Positions 17,040 to 24,895 of a DNA stretch of 64,000 bases are shown here, piece by piece. The notes under the pieces are model-generated. The model was not told where the DNA came from. It worked only from the letters and a program-made list of their open reading frames with translations, and ran no database searches. Made by a program: the position numbers and the translations under genes. This DNA comes from Flavobacterium suncheonense GH29-5 = DSM 17707 (GTDB lineage: Bacteria; Bacteroidota; Bacteroidia; Flavobacteriales; Flavobacteriaceae), in contig NZ_KE387020.1 of the NCBI RefSeq assembly GCF_000430025.1, positions 290,626-354,625 of the forward strand, written 5' to 3'. Numbering within the stretch: position 1 is the stretch's first letter; every line of letters begins with the position of its first letter.

Positions 17040-18125
17040 TTATTTTCTTAGTTTGTACCAGTCATACATCCTTTGTACTCCTTCTGTAATCTCAACCTGA
17101 TGCTTCCATCCCATCGAATTCAGTTTGCTGACATCGGTAAGCTTTCGCATTGTTCCGTCAGGCTTAGCGGTATTAAAAACAAAATTCCCGTTAAACCCTA
17201 CAGTAGTTTTAACCAGTTCTGCTAAATCAGCAATGGTTATGTCTTGTCCTGTTCCTATGTTTATATGGGTGTTTCTCACTTCACTATGATTGGTAACGCA
17301 ATCCGAAAAATTCCGATTTTCCATCAGAAAAACACAGGCATCCGCCATATCTTCAGACCATAAAAATTCGCGCATGGGTTTACCGGAACCCCAAATTTCC
17401 ACAGCAGCACCGGTATCGGTTTGGGCAATTCCGAAAGACTGCAGCACTTCCAGAATAGCTGTCTGCGAAGCGGTACCGTTTACTCCTTTTATCGGCAAAC
17501 AGTTCAAGTCTTCCCGCAGGGTTTCCCAATCGCTGTTTTCTAATGCTTTACCCAAATGAACTTTCCGGATCAGGGCCGGCAGCACGTGTGACTTTTCCAA
17601 ATCAAAATTATCATTGGGCCCGTATAAATTCGTAGGCATAACCGACATGAAATTAGTCCCGTATTGCAGGTTGTAACTCTCACAGGTTTTAATGCCTGCT
17701 ATTTTCGCAATGGCATAAGGCTCATTAGTGTATTCTAAAGATCCTGTTAACAGGTAATCTTCTATTAGAGGTTGTGGCGCATTTTTCGGATAAATACATG
17801 TACTGCCTAAAAATAATAGTTTTTTCACCCCATGCACATAACTCTGATGAATCACATTATTTTGAATCATCAGGTTATCATAAATAAAATCGGCGCGATA
17901 CGTATTGTTTGCAATGATTCCGCCTACTTTGGCAGCCGCAAGAAACACATACTCAGGCTTTTCTGATTCAAAAAAATCAGCGGTTGCTTTCGCATCGGTT
18001 AAATCGAGTTCGGCGTGTGTGCGCACCACAATATTGGTGAATCCTTTTGTTTCCAGATTTTTCTTTATAGCACTGCCCACCAATCCGCGATGTCCGGCAA
18101 CATATATTTTGGAATGTTTATGCAT
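17040..18125 (-). CDS. fcl: GDP-L-fucose synthase
   Basis: 3,5-epimerase/4-reductase that converts GDP-4-keto-6-deoxymannose to GDP-L-fucose using NADPH. A short-chain dehydrogenase fold is visible: GHRGLVGSAIKKNLE (dinucleotide loop), FLAAAKVGGIIANNTYRADF, FLGSTCIYPKNAPQP (catalytic Ser in GSTCIYP) and EPYAIAKIAGIKTCE (Tyr and Lys of YxxxK). At 361 residues it is about 40 longer than the E. coli enzyme because of an insertion around 195-235 that I also associate with Bacteroidota versions. It overlaps gmd by one base, so the pair makes GDP-fucose as a coupled unit. Confidence 0.95.
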   Translation of the reverse strand: MHKHSKIYVAGHRGLVGSAIKKNLETKGFTNIVVRTHAELDLTDAKATADFFESEKPEYVFLAAAKVGGIIANNTYRADFIYDNLMIQNNVIHQSYVHGVKKLLFLGSTCIYPKNAPQPLIEDYLLTGSLEYTNEPYAIAKIAGIKTCESYNLQYGTNFMSVMPTNLYGPNDNFDLEKSHVLPALIRKVHLGKALENSDWETLREDLNCLPIKGVNGTASQTAILEVLQSFGIAQTDTGAAVEIWGSGKPMREFLWSEDMADACVFLMENRNFSDCVTNHSEVRNTHINIGTGQDITIADLAELVKTTVGFNGNFVFNTAKPDGTMRKLTDVSKLNSMGWKHQVEITEGVQRMYDWYKLRK

Positions 18126-19237
18126 TATTCAAAATAGTTCTTGGTTTCAAAGTTACCTTGTTTTAAATACATTTCTTTTTGCATTAGTTTCAGGTCACTT
18201 TGCATCATATCGGTTACCAAATCCTGTAAATTATATTCCGGCACCCAGCCCAATTTGTTTTTGGCTTTGCTGGCATCACCTATCAGCAAGTCTACTTCAG
18301 TAGGCCTGAAATATTTTGGATCAACGGCTACCACTTCCGTTCCTTCTGCTATCTGAAACCTTGAATCGTTACATTTGGCCACATAACCTTTTTCATCAAC
18401 TCCGGAACCTTTAAATTCAAGCTCGATACCGACTTCGGCAAATGCCATTTTCACAAACTCGCGCACCGCTGTAGTTTTTCCGGTAGCAATTACCCAGTCT
18501 TCCGGAGTTTCTGCCTGTAGAATCATCCACATCATTCGCACATAATCTTTGGCATGTCCCCAATCGCGTTGCGCATCTAAGTTGCCTAAATATAATTTGT
18601 CCTGCAAGCCCAAAGCGATACGTGCGGCGGCTCTTGTAATTTTTCGGGTAACAAAGGTTTCTCCGCGAATGGGCGATTCATGGTTGAATAATATCCCGTT
18701 ACAGGCGTACATCCCGTAAGCTTCCCGGTAATTTACCGTAATCCAGTAGGCATACATTTTTGCCACAGCATAAGGGCTTCGCGGATAAAAAGGTGTAGTT
18801 TCGGTTTGTGGCACTTCCTGAACTTTTCCATACAATTCGGAAGTAGAAGCCTGATATATTCTTGTTTTCTTTTCCAATCCCAACAAACGCACGGCATCCA
18901 GAATACGTAGTGTTCCCAAACCATCTGCATTTCCGGTATACTCCGGTATCTCAAAAGACACATGCACATGGCTCATTGCCGCCAGATTGTATATTTCGTC
19001 GGGCTGAATCTCCTGAATAAGACGAATCAGATTGGTACTGTCTGTCATATCGCCGTAGTGCAGAAAGAAATTACGGTGCTCTACATGCGGATCCTGATAC
19101 AAATGATCAATTCTGTCGGTATTAAACTGTGAGGAACGTCTTTTCAAACCATGAACAATATAGCCTTTGTTTAACAAAAACTCGCTCAAATAGGCACCGT
19201 CCTGTCCTGTAACTCCTGTTATTAATGCAACTTTCAT
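18125..19237 (-). CDS. gmd: GDP-mannose 4,6-dehydratase
   Basis: First enzyme of GDP-fucose synthesis, giving GDP-4-keto-6-deoxy-D-mannose. Residues 5-20 contain [17 protein letters not shown], the NADP loop typical of Gmd. [40 protein letters not shown], the STSELYGKV active-site Thr/Ser-Glu segment, [11 protein letters not shown] (Tyr and Lys) and [17 protein letters not shown] are near-diagnostic for GMD. The 370-residue length is normal. It is followed directly by fcl and preceded by a GT2 gene eight bases away. Confidence 0.96.
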   Translation of the reverse strand: MKVALITGVTGQDGAYLSEFLLNKGYIVHGLKRRSSQFNTDRIDHLYQDPHVEHRNFFLHYGDMTDSTNLIRLIQEIQPDEIYNLAAMSHVHVSFEIPEYTGNADGLGTLRILDAVRLLGLEKKTRIYQASTSELYGKVQEVPQTETTPFYPRSPYAVAKMYAYWITVNYREAYGMYACNGILFNHESPIRGETFVTRKITRAAARIALGLQDKLYLGNLDAQRDWGHAKDYVRMMWMILQAETPEDWVIATGKTTAVREFVKMAFAEVGIELEFKGSGVDEKGYVAKCNDSRFQIAEGTEVVAVDPKYFRPTEVDLLIGDASKAKNKLGWVPEYNLQDLVTDMMQSDLKLMQKEMYLKQGNFETKNYFE

Positions 19238-19245
19238 AGCTTGTA

Positions 19246-20085
19246 TTATTTTCTCTTTTCAAATAGTTTCATCAGCATAATGGTTGCTGAAAGTTGAAAG
19301 GTAGTGAATTTTCTGAAAAACGGCCGTTCGTCTATCTCTCGAAGCATCCTAAACCGTTTGTTTGTTTCCCTGAATTTATCAAAAATATAACGATCATTTT
19401 CGTTATTAAACACATAAGGCAGGTAGTTTTTAAAAACCCGAAGTTTTTCTTCCTGCACCTTCTCTCCATGAACCGAAGAGATGCCATTCATATCAAAATG
19501 GGTAATGGTCTGAGACAACTTTTTATAACTGGCTCCATTCAAACCCAACGCTTTAAAAAAGAATTCCCAATCCGAAACGATTTTGTTGTTTTCATTATAC
19601 AGGCCATATTGGTCAAACAGCGCTCTTTTGATAAAAGTGCTGGGATGATAAACCGTCCTCGCAACCAGGTAACTGAAGGTCATTTGTTCGGGATGCTCTT
19701 TAACAACTGCCTTTCCGGCCTGTTCGTAATAGAGATTCCCGCATATAAAATCGGCATCGGAAGTAAAACTGCTGAAAACGTTTTCAAAAACGGTGTCCGC
19801 AACCAGATAATCACCCGAGTTTAAAAACAACAGATATTTTCCTTTGGCGGCTTTAATCCCTTTGTTCATGGCATTGTAAATACCGTTGTCTTTTTCACTT
19901 ACCGAGTACGCAATATCCGATTGGTAAGCCTCAATAAGCGCCGGACTTTCATCGGTGGAACCGCCGTCAATAACAAGATACTCAAAACCTTTCCAGGTTT
20001 GACGCACCACACTGTCCATGGTTTTTTTCAGCCCTTTGGCATCGTTATAATTAATGGTAATAACCGATAAGAGTATATTTTCCAA
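19246..20085 (-). CDS. Family 2 glycosyltransferase
   Basis: 279-residue GT-A inverting enzyme. [20 protein letters not shown] starts the nucleotide-binding domain, [20 protein letters not shown] carries the first acidic motif, [20 protein letters not shown] and FLNSGDYL hold the DXD-like residues (NSGD), and [10 protein letters not shown] is the catalytic-base region seen in WcaA/WfgS-type GT2 enzymes. These are common next to GDP-fucose or GDP-mannose genes. It lies five bases from the upstream gene and eight from gmd. Confidence 0.9.
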   Translation of the reverse strand: MENILLSVITINYNDAKGLKKTMDSVVRQTWKGFEYLVIDGGSTDESPALIEAYQSDIAYSVSEKDNGIYNAMNKGIKAAKGKYLLFLNSGDYLVADTVFENVFSSFTSDADFICGNLYYEQAGKAVVKEHPEQMTFSYLVARTVYHPSTFIKRALFDQYGLYNENNKIVSDWEFFFKALGLNGASYKKLSQTITHFDMNGISSVHGEKVQEEKLRVFKNYLPYVFNNENDRYIFDKFRETNKRFRMLREIDERPFFRKFTTFQLSATIMLMKLFEKRK

Positions 20086-20090
20086 TGGGT

Positions 20091-20900
20091 TTATTGATTT
20101 TGGTTGAGGATTAAATCGCTACGTTGTTCAAATGGGAATACATCAAAATGGGAAAACGGATCGCCGTTAACAATTTGCAAATTCAGTTTTTCCGCTTCTT
20201 TTTTCAGGCTTTCATACTGCTGGTACAATTCATATTCACGGTACAAACGCTCTTTAGGAAAAGGCTGTTTCTGTTCCTCGTAACTTATTTTGATTCCCTC
20301 TTTTTTAAGATAATACTCCAAAGAAGGCTTTTCGTGATTATAAAAATGCGTATACGGCTGAATGCACTGCCAGTCGTGATTAATCCCTAACAAAACAATT
20401 TTAGGAATTTTGCAGTAAACAGCCAACTGTAAGCCAATAATGGTAACACTCCAGGGAGACAAAATTTTTTTTGTAAAATCAGCCGGAAGTGTTCCGCCAT
20501 AAGAATAGAAAAACAATTTCCGTCCTTTAAAGGTTTGCTGGGCTATGATTTTGTCTTTGGCTGCAATTAAAATCGGTGTTTGTGGGGGCAAAATTTCATG
20601 ACAACGGGTCCACCAATCTACTAATACTTTTTCGGTGATGGGTGGATGCGAAGCCGCAAAAATATGAAGTTTAGGATTGATGACCGCTATATCCGGATGC
20701 TCGTAAAAGTTCCCCATCGTAATAACAAAATCGTCCTTAAAAACGGTTAGGTCCAAATTGTTTATAGACGGACCGGAACCTAAAATTACGGCTTGGTGGT
20801 ATTTACTGAAAGTTTCAGTCAATATACTGTTCTCCGGATGTACCACCTGAGAAACAAACATGCTCCTGATTTTATTTTTTATTTTTTGCAAAACGCTCAT
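20091..20900 (-). CDS. GT42/DUF115-like protein, candidate sialyltransferase
   Basis: 269 residues. Two segments recall the CstI/CstII (GT42) sialyltransferase layout: an N-terminal AVILGSGPSINNLDL followed about 12 residues on by DDFVITMGNFYEHPD, where GT42 proteins have a GNGPSL loop and a FDVFRCNQFYFED-like strand, and a C-terminal SVTIIGLQLAVYCKIPKIVL followed by LGINHDW. The same broad pattern occurs in DUF115/MptE-like proteins, so the match is not unique. The presence of neuA, neuB and neuC in the operon makes a CMP-Neu5Ac transferase an attractive role, but the active-site His and Tyr residues are not assigned here. It lies between the wzt and GT2 genes with gaps of five bases each. 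Confidence 0.45.
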   Translation of the reverse strand: MSVLQKIKNKIRSMFVSQVVHPENSILTETFSKYHQAVILGSGPSINNLDLTVFKDDFVITMGNFYEHPDIAVINPKLHIFAASHPPITEKVLVDWWTRCHEILPPQTPILIAAKDKIIAQQTFKGRKLFFYSYGGTLPADFTKKILSPWSVTIIGLQLAVYCKIPKIVLLGINHDWQCIQPYTHFYNHEKPSLEYYLKKEGIKISYEEQKQPFPKERLYREYELYQQYESLKKEAEKLNLQIVNGDPFSHFDVFPFEQRSDLILNQNQ

Positions 20901-20905
20901 CCTCT

Positions 20906-22189
20906 TTATTCTCTAAATCGTGCGTCAATAATGGCAACATTGGTCGCCCGGTTAATCTTACCGGATTTCCAGTAATCACCCGGAAAAACATTAAACTCAA
21001 ACACATCGTGCAGCAAATCTATCTGATTGGCTGCAATTTTTCCGTTTTGAACAACAATATCCAAACTGTAAACGCCGCCTCTTAACAGTAGTTTCGGTAT
21101 TTCCAAATCGACATAACCATTCTGAAGTACTTTGTCGAAAGTTATCCCCATCTCATCCGAATAAAAATCAGCTACTTTAACTTCGTTAATATCCCTGAAA
21201 ACTACGCCAAAAACTAAATTCTCAGTTGTAATCTCTTTTATCCTCTCAAATGTAAACCTCAGTCTGGCCGATTCTCCGGATACTATTTCAAAAACAGAAT
21301 CACCTTTATCATCAAGCAAACTTACCGAGGAAAATTTCAATTCCCCGCTTCCTCTTCTGTCTGTTCTGGATAACAAGTCTGTATTTGTTTTATTGCTATC
21401 ACTGGTAAGATAGAAATCTACAGCGGCATTACTGTCACCTTCAAAAACCACCTTTCCGTGCTCCAAAACGATTCCCTTCGTACACAAACTCTTTACAGCC
21501 GCCATATTATGACTCACAAACAACACAGTACGCCCTTCACTTCGCGAAATATCCTGCATTTTACCAATGGCTTTCTTCTGAAACTCGGCATCGCCTACTG
21601 CCAACACCTCATCCACTACTAAAATTTCAGGCTCCAAAAACGCGGCTACGGCAAAAGCCAAACGTACAGTCATACCACTGCTGTAACGCTTGGTTGGCGT
21701 GTCGATATAACGTTCACATCCCGAAAAAGCAATTATTTCATCTAACTTAGAGGTGATTTCCTGTTTGGTCATTCCTAAAATGGCACCGTTCAGGTAAATG
21801 TTTTCACGTCCGGTAAGTTCCGGGTTAAATCCGGTTCCCACTTCCAGCAACGAGGCAATACGCCCTCGCGATTTAATGGTTCCGGTTGTTGGTGCGGTAA
21901 CTTTCGATAAGATTTTAAGCAACGTCGATTTCCCGGCGCCGTTTTTCCCGATAATGCCCAAGACTTCACCACGCTCCACTTCAAAGTTAATATCCTGCAA
22001 CGCCCAGACATACTCACTATTCCCTTTAGAACTCCGGTCGTTGGTCTCTCCCACTTTCAGATAAGGATCTTCCTTCCCTCTGATGGTATGCCACCAACGG
22101 TTAAGGTCATGGCTTAATGTGCCGGTACCCACAGTTCCCAAACGGTATTGCTTGGAAATATTTTCAACTTTTAATATGATGTCTTTCAT
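20906..22189 (-). CDS. wzt: Polysaccharide ABC exporter ATPase with C-terminal substrate domain (Wzt)
   Basis: ATP-binding subunit of an O-antigen or capsule exporter. The Walker A is GIIGKNGAGKSTLLKIL near residue 83, the signature is RYSSGMTVRLAFAVAAFL near 170, Walker B is PEILVVDEVLAVGD and the switch His lies in VLFVSHNM. The first 55 residues and the EYVWALQDINFEVERGE lead-in match the Wzt/TagH group. Residues about 270-427 form an extra beta-rich domain of the kind that in E. coli O8/O9a Wzt recognises a modified chain end, so the glycan probably carries a terminal modification before export. The partner permease gene lies upstream, separated by a broken four-helix-bundle gene. Confidence 0.93.
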   Translation of the reverse strand: MKDIILKVENISKQYRLGTVGTGTLSHDLNRWWHTIRGKEDPYLKVGETNDRSSKGNSEYVWALQDINFEVERGEVLGIIGKNGAGKSTLLKILSKVTAPTTGTIKSRGRIASLLEVGTGFNPELTGRENIYLNGAILGMTKQEITSKLDEIIAFSGCERYIDTPTKRYSSGMTVRLAFAVAAFLEPEILVVDEVLAVGDAEFQKKAIGKMQDISRSEGRTVLFVSHNMAAVKSLCTKGIVLEHGKVVFEGDSNAAVDFYLTSDSNKTNTDLLSRTDRRGSGELKFSSVSLLDDKGDSVFEIVSGESARLRFTFERIKEITTENLVFGVVFRDINEVKVADFYSDEMGITFDKVLQNGYVDLEIPKLLLRGGVYSLDIVVQNGKIAANQIDLLHDVFEFNVFPGDYWKSGKINRATNVAIIDARFRE

Positions 22190-22197
22190 TTTATATT

Positions 22198-22225
22198 GTG
22201 AGAAGTGAAAGGTGAGAGGTGAGAA
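22198..22225. repeat. Degenerate heptamer array (GTGARAR)4
   Basis: Four consecutive heptamers GTGAGAA, GTGAAAG, GTGAGAG, GTGAGAA read on the plus strand, the reverse complement of the TTCTCAC-type units elsewhere. It fills the gap between the wzt start and the broken four-helix-bundle gene. Its first 11 bases (GTGAGAAGTGA, 22198-22208) are repeated inverted at 22660-22670 on the far side of that gene. Confidence 0.8.
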
Positions 22226-22232
22226 GAAATTG

Positions 22233-22579
22233 CTACTTTTTCAGTATATAGTTTCTCAACCCTAAAATCATTCTCTTTATTCCATTTATTTTATTTAACA
22301 GTTCTCCTTCTTCTTTTATATAATCCAACCTTGCTGCTATTAAACATTGTGTTTCTAATTCAAACAGTAATCCCAAAGCAATATACAGAAACTGAATAAA
22401 TTCTTTATCATTTTTTCTTGCAGCCCCTTCAGCTATATTTGAGGGAATTGATATCACCGACCTTCTTATCTGACTGGTTAGTTTAAATTAGAAGCCTCAG
22501 GAAAATGTTTTGTTACTTTGTAAATATCTTCAACAAAATCCATACTCTTTTTCCAAGCATCTAAATCTTTATGGCTCAT
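22233..22579 (-). pseudogene. Four-helix-bundle protein, frameshifted
   Basis: The reading starts at an ATG (22579) with MSHKDLDAWKKSMDFVEDIY, the usual N-terminus of the four-helix-bundle family (23S rRNA intervening-sequence protein, TIGR02436-like), and stops early at a TAA at 22480-22478. From the overlapping CTA at 22481 the next frame continues LTSQIRRSVISIPSNIAEGA and runs to the normal C-terminus (GLRNYILKK) at 22233. Joined, the two parts give a full-length protein of about 115 residues. A single-base deletion or two-base insertion near 22478-22490 therefore breaks the gene; a sequencing error is possible. Function of the family is not established. It interrupts the wzm-wzt pair and is flanked by inverted heptamer copies. 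Confidence 0.85.
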
Positions 22580-22659
22580 AATTTAATTATTGAAAAAGTA
22601 GTAAAAAAACAATTATATCTTTCAACTAGCTCTTTCCTGTTTCACAACAATTGCACACC

Positions 22660-22670
22660 TCACTTCTCAC
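22660..22670. repeat. Inverted partner of the heptamer array
   Basis: TCACTTCTCAC here is the exact reverse complement of GTGAGAAGTGA at 22198-22208. The similarity extends a few bases with mismatches. It abuts the stop codon of the permease gene (22674-22676). The two copies bracket the broken four-helix-bundle gene. Confidence 0.7.
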
Positions 22671-22673
22671 CCC

Positions 22674-23543
22674 CTACACCGTATCAATAAAACTTTTCTC
22701 AGTTCGGTTAAAAACAATCAGTCCTAAGAAGAATACAACAACCGAAACTACAACCGTATAGGTTAATCCCCAGGCCGAAACCGAACCTTCTCCTAAAAGC
22801 AGGTATCGGGAAGTTTCAACTACATACGCTAACGGATTGTATTCGATTAACCATCCCAATTGCGATAATTTTTCTTTCACCAATGCCATCGGATACATCA
22901 CCGCGGATACATACATGAGCAACTGAACCCCGAAAGACACTAAAAAAGTCAAATCGCGGTACTTGGTAACCATAGAGGAAATAATCATTCCCAATCCTAA
23001 GCCCAAAAGCCCCATTACTACCACCAATAACGGATAGAAAATTATAGTCCAACCGGCTGCAGCTTCCATTCCCTGAGTTAAATAATACAGATAAAAGGCT
23101 ATAAAAATAAGCAGTTGAATGCCCAGCTTCACCAGATTGGTAATCACAATAGACATGGGCAATATTACCCTCGGGAAATAAACCTTCCCGAAAATCGAAG
23201 CATTCTTTTTAAACGTATCCGAAGTTTCGTTTAAGCAGGCCGTAAAATAATTCCAGACTACAATACCGGCCAGGTTAAATAAAAACGAAGGCACTTTCCC
23301 CGTTTGAATGCCGGCAACATTATTAAAAATAATCGTAAAAGTTATTGCTGTGAAAAGAGGCTGGATAAAATACCAAAGTGGCCCTAAAATAGTTTGCTTG
23401 TAAACCGTTACAATATCGCGTTTCACAAAAAGAAACAGCAAATCGCGGTAACGCCAGACTTCTTTAAAATTCAGAGAAAAAACATTGTTCTTCGGCCCAA
23501 TCTCATAAAGCCATTCCCCTTCAGCAAAGCTTCTCTTTTCCAT
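22674..23543 (-). CDS. wzm: Polysaccharide ABC exporter permease (Wzm)
   Basis: Membrane subunit of the ABC-2 type exporter working with Wzt. Residues 1-35 are cytoplasmic (IGPKNNVFSLNFKEVWRYRD), then six hydrophobic segments follow: about 60-90, 95-120, 135-170, 173-195, 200-225 and 255-280. VKRDIVTVYKQTILGPLWYF is the amphipathic connecting region typical of Wzm/TagG/KpsM permeases, and GMIISSMVTKYRDLTFLVSF is the conserved ABC-2 segment. It is the first gene of the left locus, 22 bases or so downstream of the expected start of transcription from the promoter at 23572-23602. Confidence 0.93.
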   Translation of the reverse strand: MEKRSFAEGEWLYEIGPKNNVFSLNFKEVWRYRDLLFLFVKRDIVTVYKQTILGPLWYFIQPLFTAITFTIIFNNVAGIQTGKVPSFLFNLAGIVVWNYFTACLNETSDTFKKNASIFGKVYFPRVILPMSIVITNLVKLGIQLLIFIAFYLYYLTQGMEAAAGWTIIFYPLLVVVMGLLGLGLGMIISSMVTKYRDLTFLVSFGVQLLMYVSAVMYPMALVKEKLSQLGWLIEYNPLAYVVETSRYLLLGEGSVSAWGLTYTVVVSVVVFFLGLIVFNRTEKSFIDTV

Positions 23544-23571
23544 GTGTTTAATAGAGTGTTTAACAAGCTCC

Positions 23572-23602
23572 CAAAATTAAACTATTTTAAAGACTGAACA
23601 AA
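23572..23602 (-). promoter_or_regulatory. Bacteroidota-type promoter for the left glycan locus
   Basis: Read on the minus strand, TTTG (23602-23599) is followed after 19 bases by TAATTTTG (23579-23572), matching the Bacteroidota -33 TTTG and -7 TAnnTTTG elements at normal spacing. Transcription should begin about seven bases further on, giving a leader of roughly 20 bases before wzm. It is the best promoter match upstream of this long operon. Confidence 0.65.
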
Positions 23603-23663
23603 TTTAAGCCCCGTAAAATAACCTCCATCTTTCCACCCCAAATCACACCACACTTCTCCCCCC

Positions 23664-23712
23664 TTACTCCTCACTCTTCACTTCTCACTTTTCACCTTTC
23701 ACTTCTTACTTT
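23664..23712. repeat. Degenerate heptamer array (TCACTTY)7
   Basis: Seven consecutive heptamers in one phase: TTACTCC, TCACTCT, TCACTTC, TCACTTT, TCACCTT, TCACTTC, TTACTTT. It lies in the gap between the divergent wzm and 253-residue-protein genes and ends just before the likely -7 element of the latter, so array length could influence that promoter. Compared with the near-perfect array in neuA it looks older and eroded. Confidence 0.78.
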
Positions 23713-23718
23713 TTTTCA

Positions 23719-23726
23719 TACTTTTA
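23719..23726 (+). promoter_or_regulatory. Candidate -7 element, nearly leaderless transcript
   Basis: TACTTTTA resembles the TAnnTTTG -7 element and recurs upstream of the cpsB gene (41869-41876). The ATG follows nine bases later, so if this is the promoter the mRNA would have almost no leader. The -33 region falls in the heptamer array (TTTC rather than TTTG). Weak evidence. Confidence 0.3.
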
Positions 23727-23734
23727 CTACAAAA

Positions 23735-24496
23735 ATGGCAAAAGTAACCGCTCCCATCAAAATATCCGGCACCCTCGACGACCTCAACTTTGTAATCACT
23801 TCAGACGGAAACAATTACGTTCGCATGAAAGGAAAAACCGGAATTACCGCCGAAGCTTTCAGAAACAATCCAATTTTTAATCCGATACGCGAACAAGGGA
23901 AAGAATGGGGCTACTGTTCGGTAAAATCCAAAAGTTTCCGGCAACTGGTACCGCTATTTTTTAACCAGGCCAAAGACGGAAGTTTTGCCGGCAGAACGGT
24001 TAAACTTGTTTCCGAAATACTGCAGGAAGACCGGGCCAAGCCCAAAGGTTACAAAAAACTCGAAACAGCCTACCATTCCGAAGCGGTTCCTGAATTGGTT
24101 ACTGGCTTTGAAGGCAACCGGAACCGTCCTTTAGCTAAAACACTCCGTACAGATTATAGCTATGACCCACATAGTAGCAACTTTACCTTGCCTGATTTTT
24201 GTCCGGAAACCAAAATCGACTGGCCGGAAGCTCATGCCACCCACCTCACCATACAACTGGCCACAGCTGTTTGGAATCCCGAAAACGAAACTGTCGAAAC
24301 CCTTTACAGTCCGGAGGTTAATATCGCTAAATACGAAAGAGAAAAACAAACTGTTACACTAACTGCCCCTACTTTGGAGTGCGACTTGTGGAAAATGGTG
24401 TTTCTTTTTATAGGCTTTACCGTCAAAAGCGGCAATACCTTTAAAATGCTGCACCGCAAACACAATACCACAACCCTGATAGCCTGTTACAAATAA
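23735..24496 (+). CDS. Conserved hypothetical protein of unknown function
   Basis: 253 residues, no signal peptide or membrane segment. The N-terminus (IKISGTLDDLNFVITSDGNN, then YVRMKGKTGI, then PIFNPIREQGKEWGYCSVKS) recalls a family of Bacteroidota proteins of unknown function with a 'P-x-F-x-x-x-R-E-x-x-x-E-x-G' block, but I cannot name it. The middle is basic and the C-terminal 90 residues are beta-rich. It is the only plus-strand gene before 33 kb, isolated between the left glycan locus and a signalling operon, preceded directly by a heptamer array. Coding quality is good and the start is well supported by an A-rich leader. Confidence 0.75.
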   Translation: MAKVTAPIKISGTLDDLNFVITSDGNNYVRMKGKTGITAEAFRNNPIFNPIREQGKEWGYCSVKSKSFRQLVPLFFNQAKDGSFAGRTVKLVSEILQEDRAKPKGYKKLETAYHSEAVPELVTGFEGNRNRPLAKTLRTDYSYDPHSSNFTLPDFCPETKIDWPEAHATHLTIQLATAVWNPENETVETLYSPEVNIAKYEREKQTVTLTAPTLECDLWKMVFLFIGFTVKSGNTFKMLHRKHNTTTLIACYK

Positions 24497-24520
24497 AAGC
24501 GGGATGTGAAATCGGGAAAG

Positions 24521-24895
24521 TTATTGCAAATCGTTCAGCATGTCCAACGTGATGGGTTTTGACAAAAATTTAGCCACCAGCGGATAGGATTGGGCTTTGT
24601 TGTGGTCGGTTTCATCGGTGGAAGAAGTAACCAGATACACCGTGATGGTGTCCCGATTTGCAAAGGCAGACGCGGCTTCCAGAAATTCCCAACCGTTCAT
24701 CACCGGCATGTTGATGTCCAGAAAAATCACATACCGTCCGGTAACCGAAAAGGATTTTTGCAAATGCTCCAGCATCTGTTTGCCGTTTACAAAAGACAAC
24801 GGCGCAGGAAAAACATCACATTTGGCGAGTACTTTCTTTAAAATCATCAGTGCTACCGGATCATCATCAACTATAAAAACCTGCGGCGTGCTCAT
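24521..24895 (-). CDS. Single-domain response regulator
   Basis: 124-residue CheY-like receiver. FIVDDDPVALMILKKVL holds the acidic pair, YVIFLDINMPVMNGWEFLEA the phosphoacceptor Asp, YLVTSSTDETD the switch Thr/Ser and FLSKPITLDML the conserved Lys. There is no output domain, so it likely acts by protein contact or as a phosphorelay intermediate. It is the last of a three-gene signalling operon and overlaps the upstream gene by four bases (ATGA). It belongs to the same type as the plus-strand receivers at 39985 and 41343. Confidence 0.92.
   Translation of the reverse strand: MSTPQVFIVDDDPVALMILKKVLAKCDVFPAPLSFVNGKQMLEHLQKSFSVTGRYVIFLDINMPVMNGWEFLEAASAFANRDTITVYLVTSSTDETDHNKAQSYPLVAKFLSKPITLDMLNDLQ

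Noticed and set aside
22233..22457. A stand-alone 74-residue protein in the gap between wzt and wzm
   Set aside because: It is the C-terminal two-thirds of a frameshifted four-helix-bundle gene; the first part lies at 22478-22579 in another frame.
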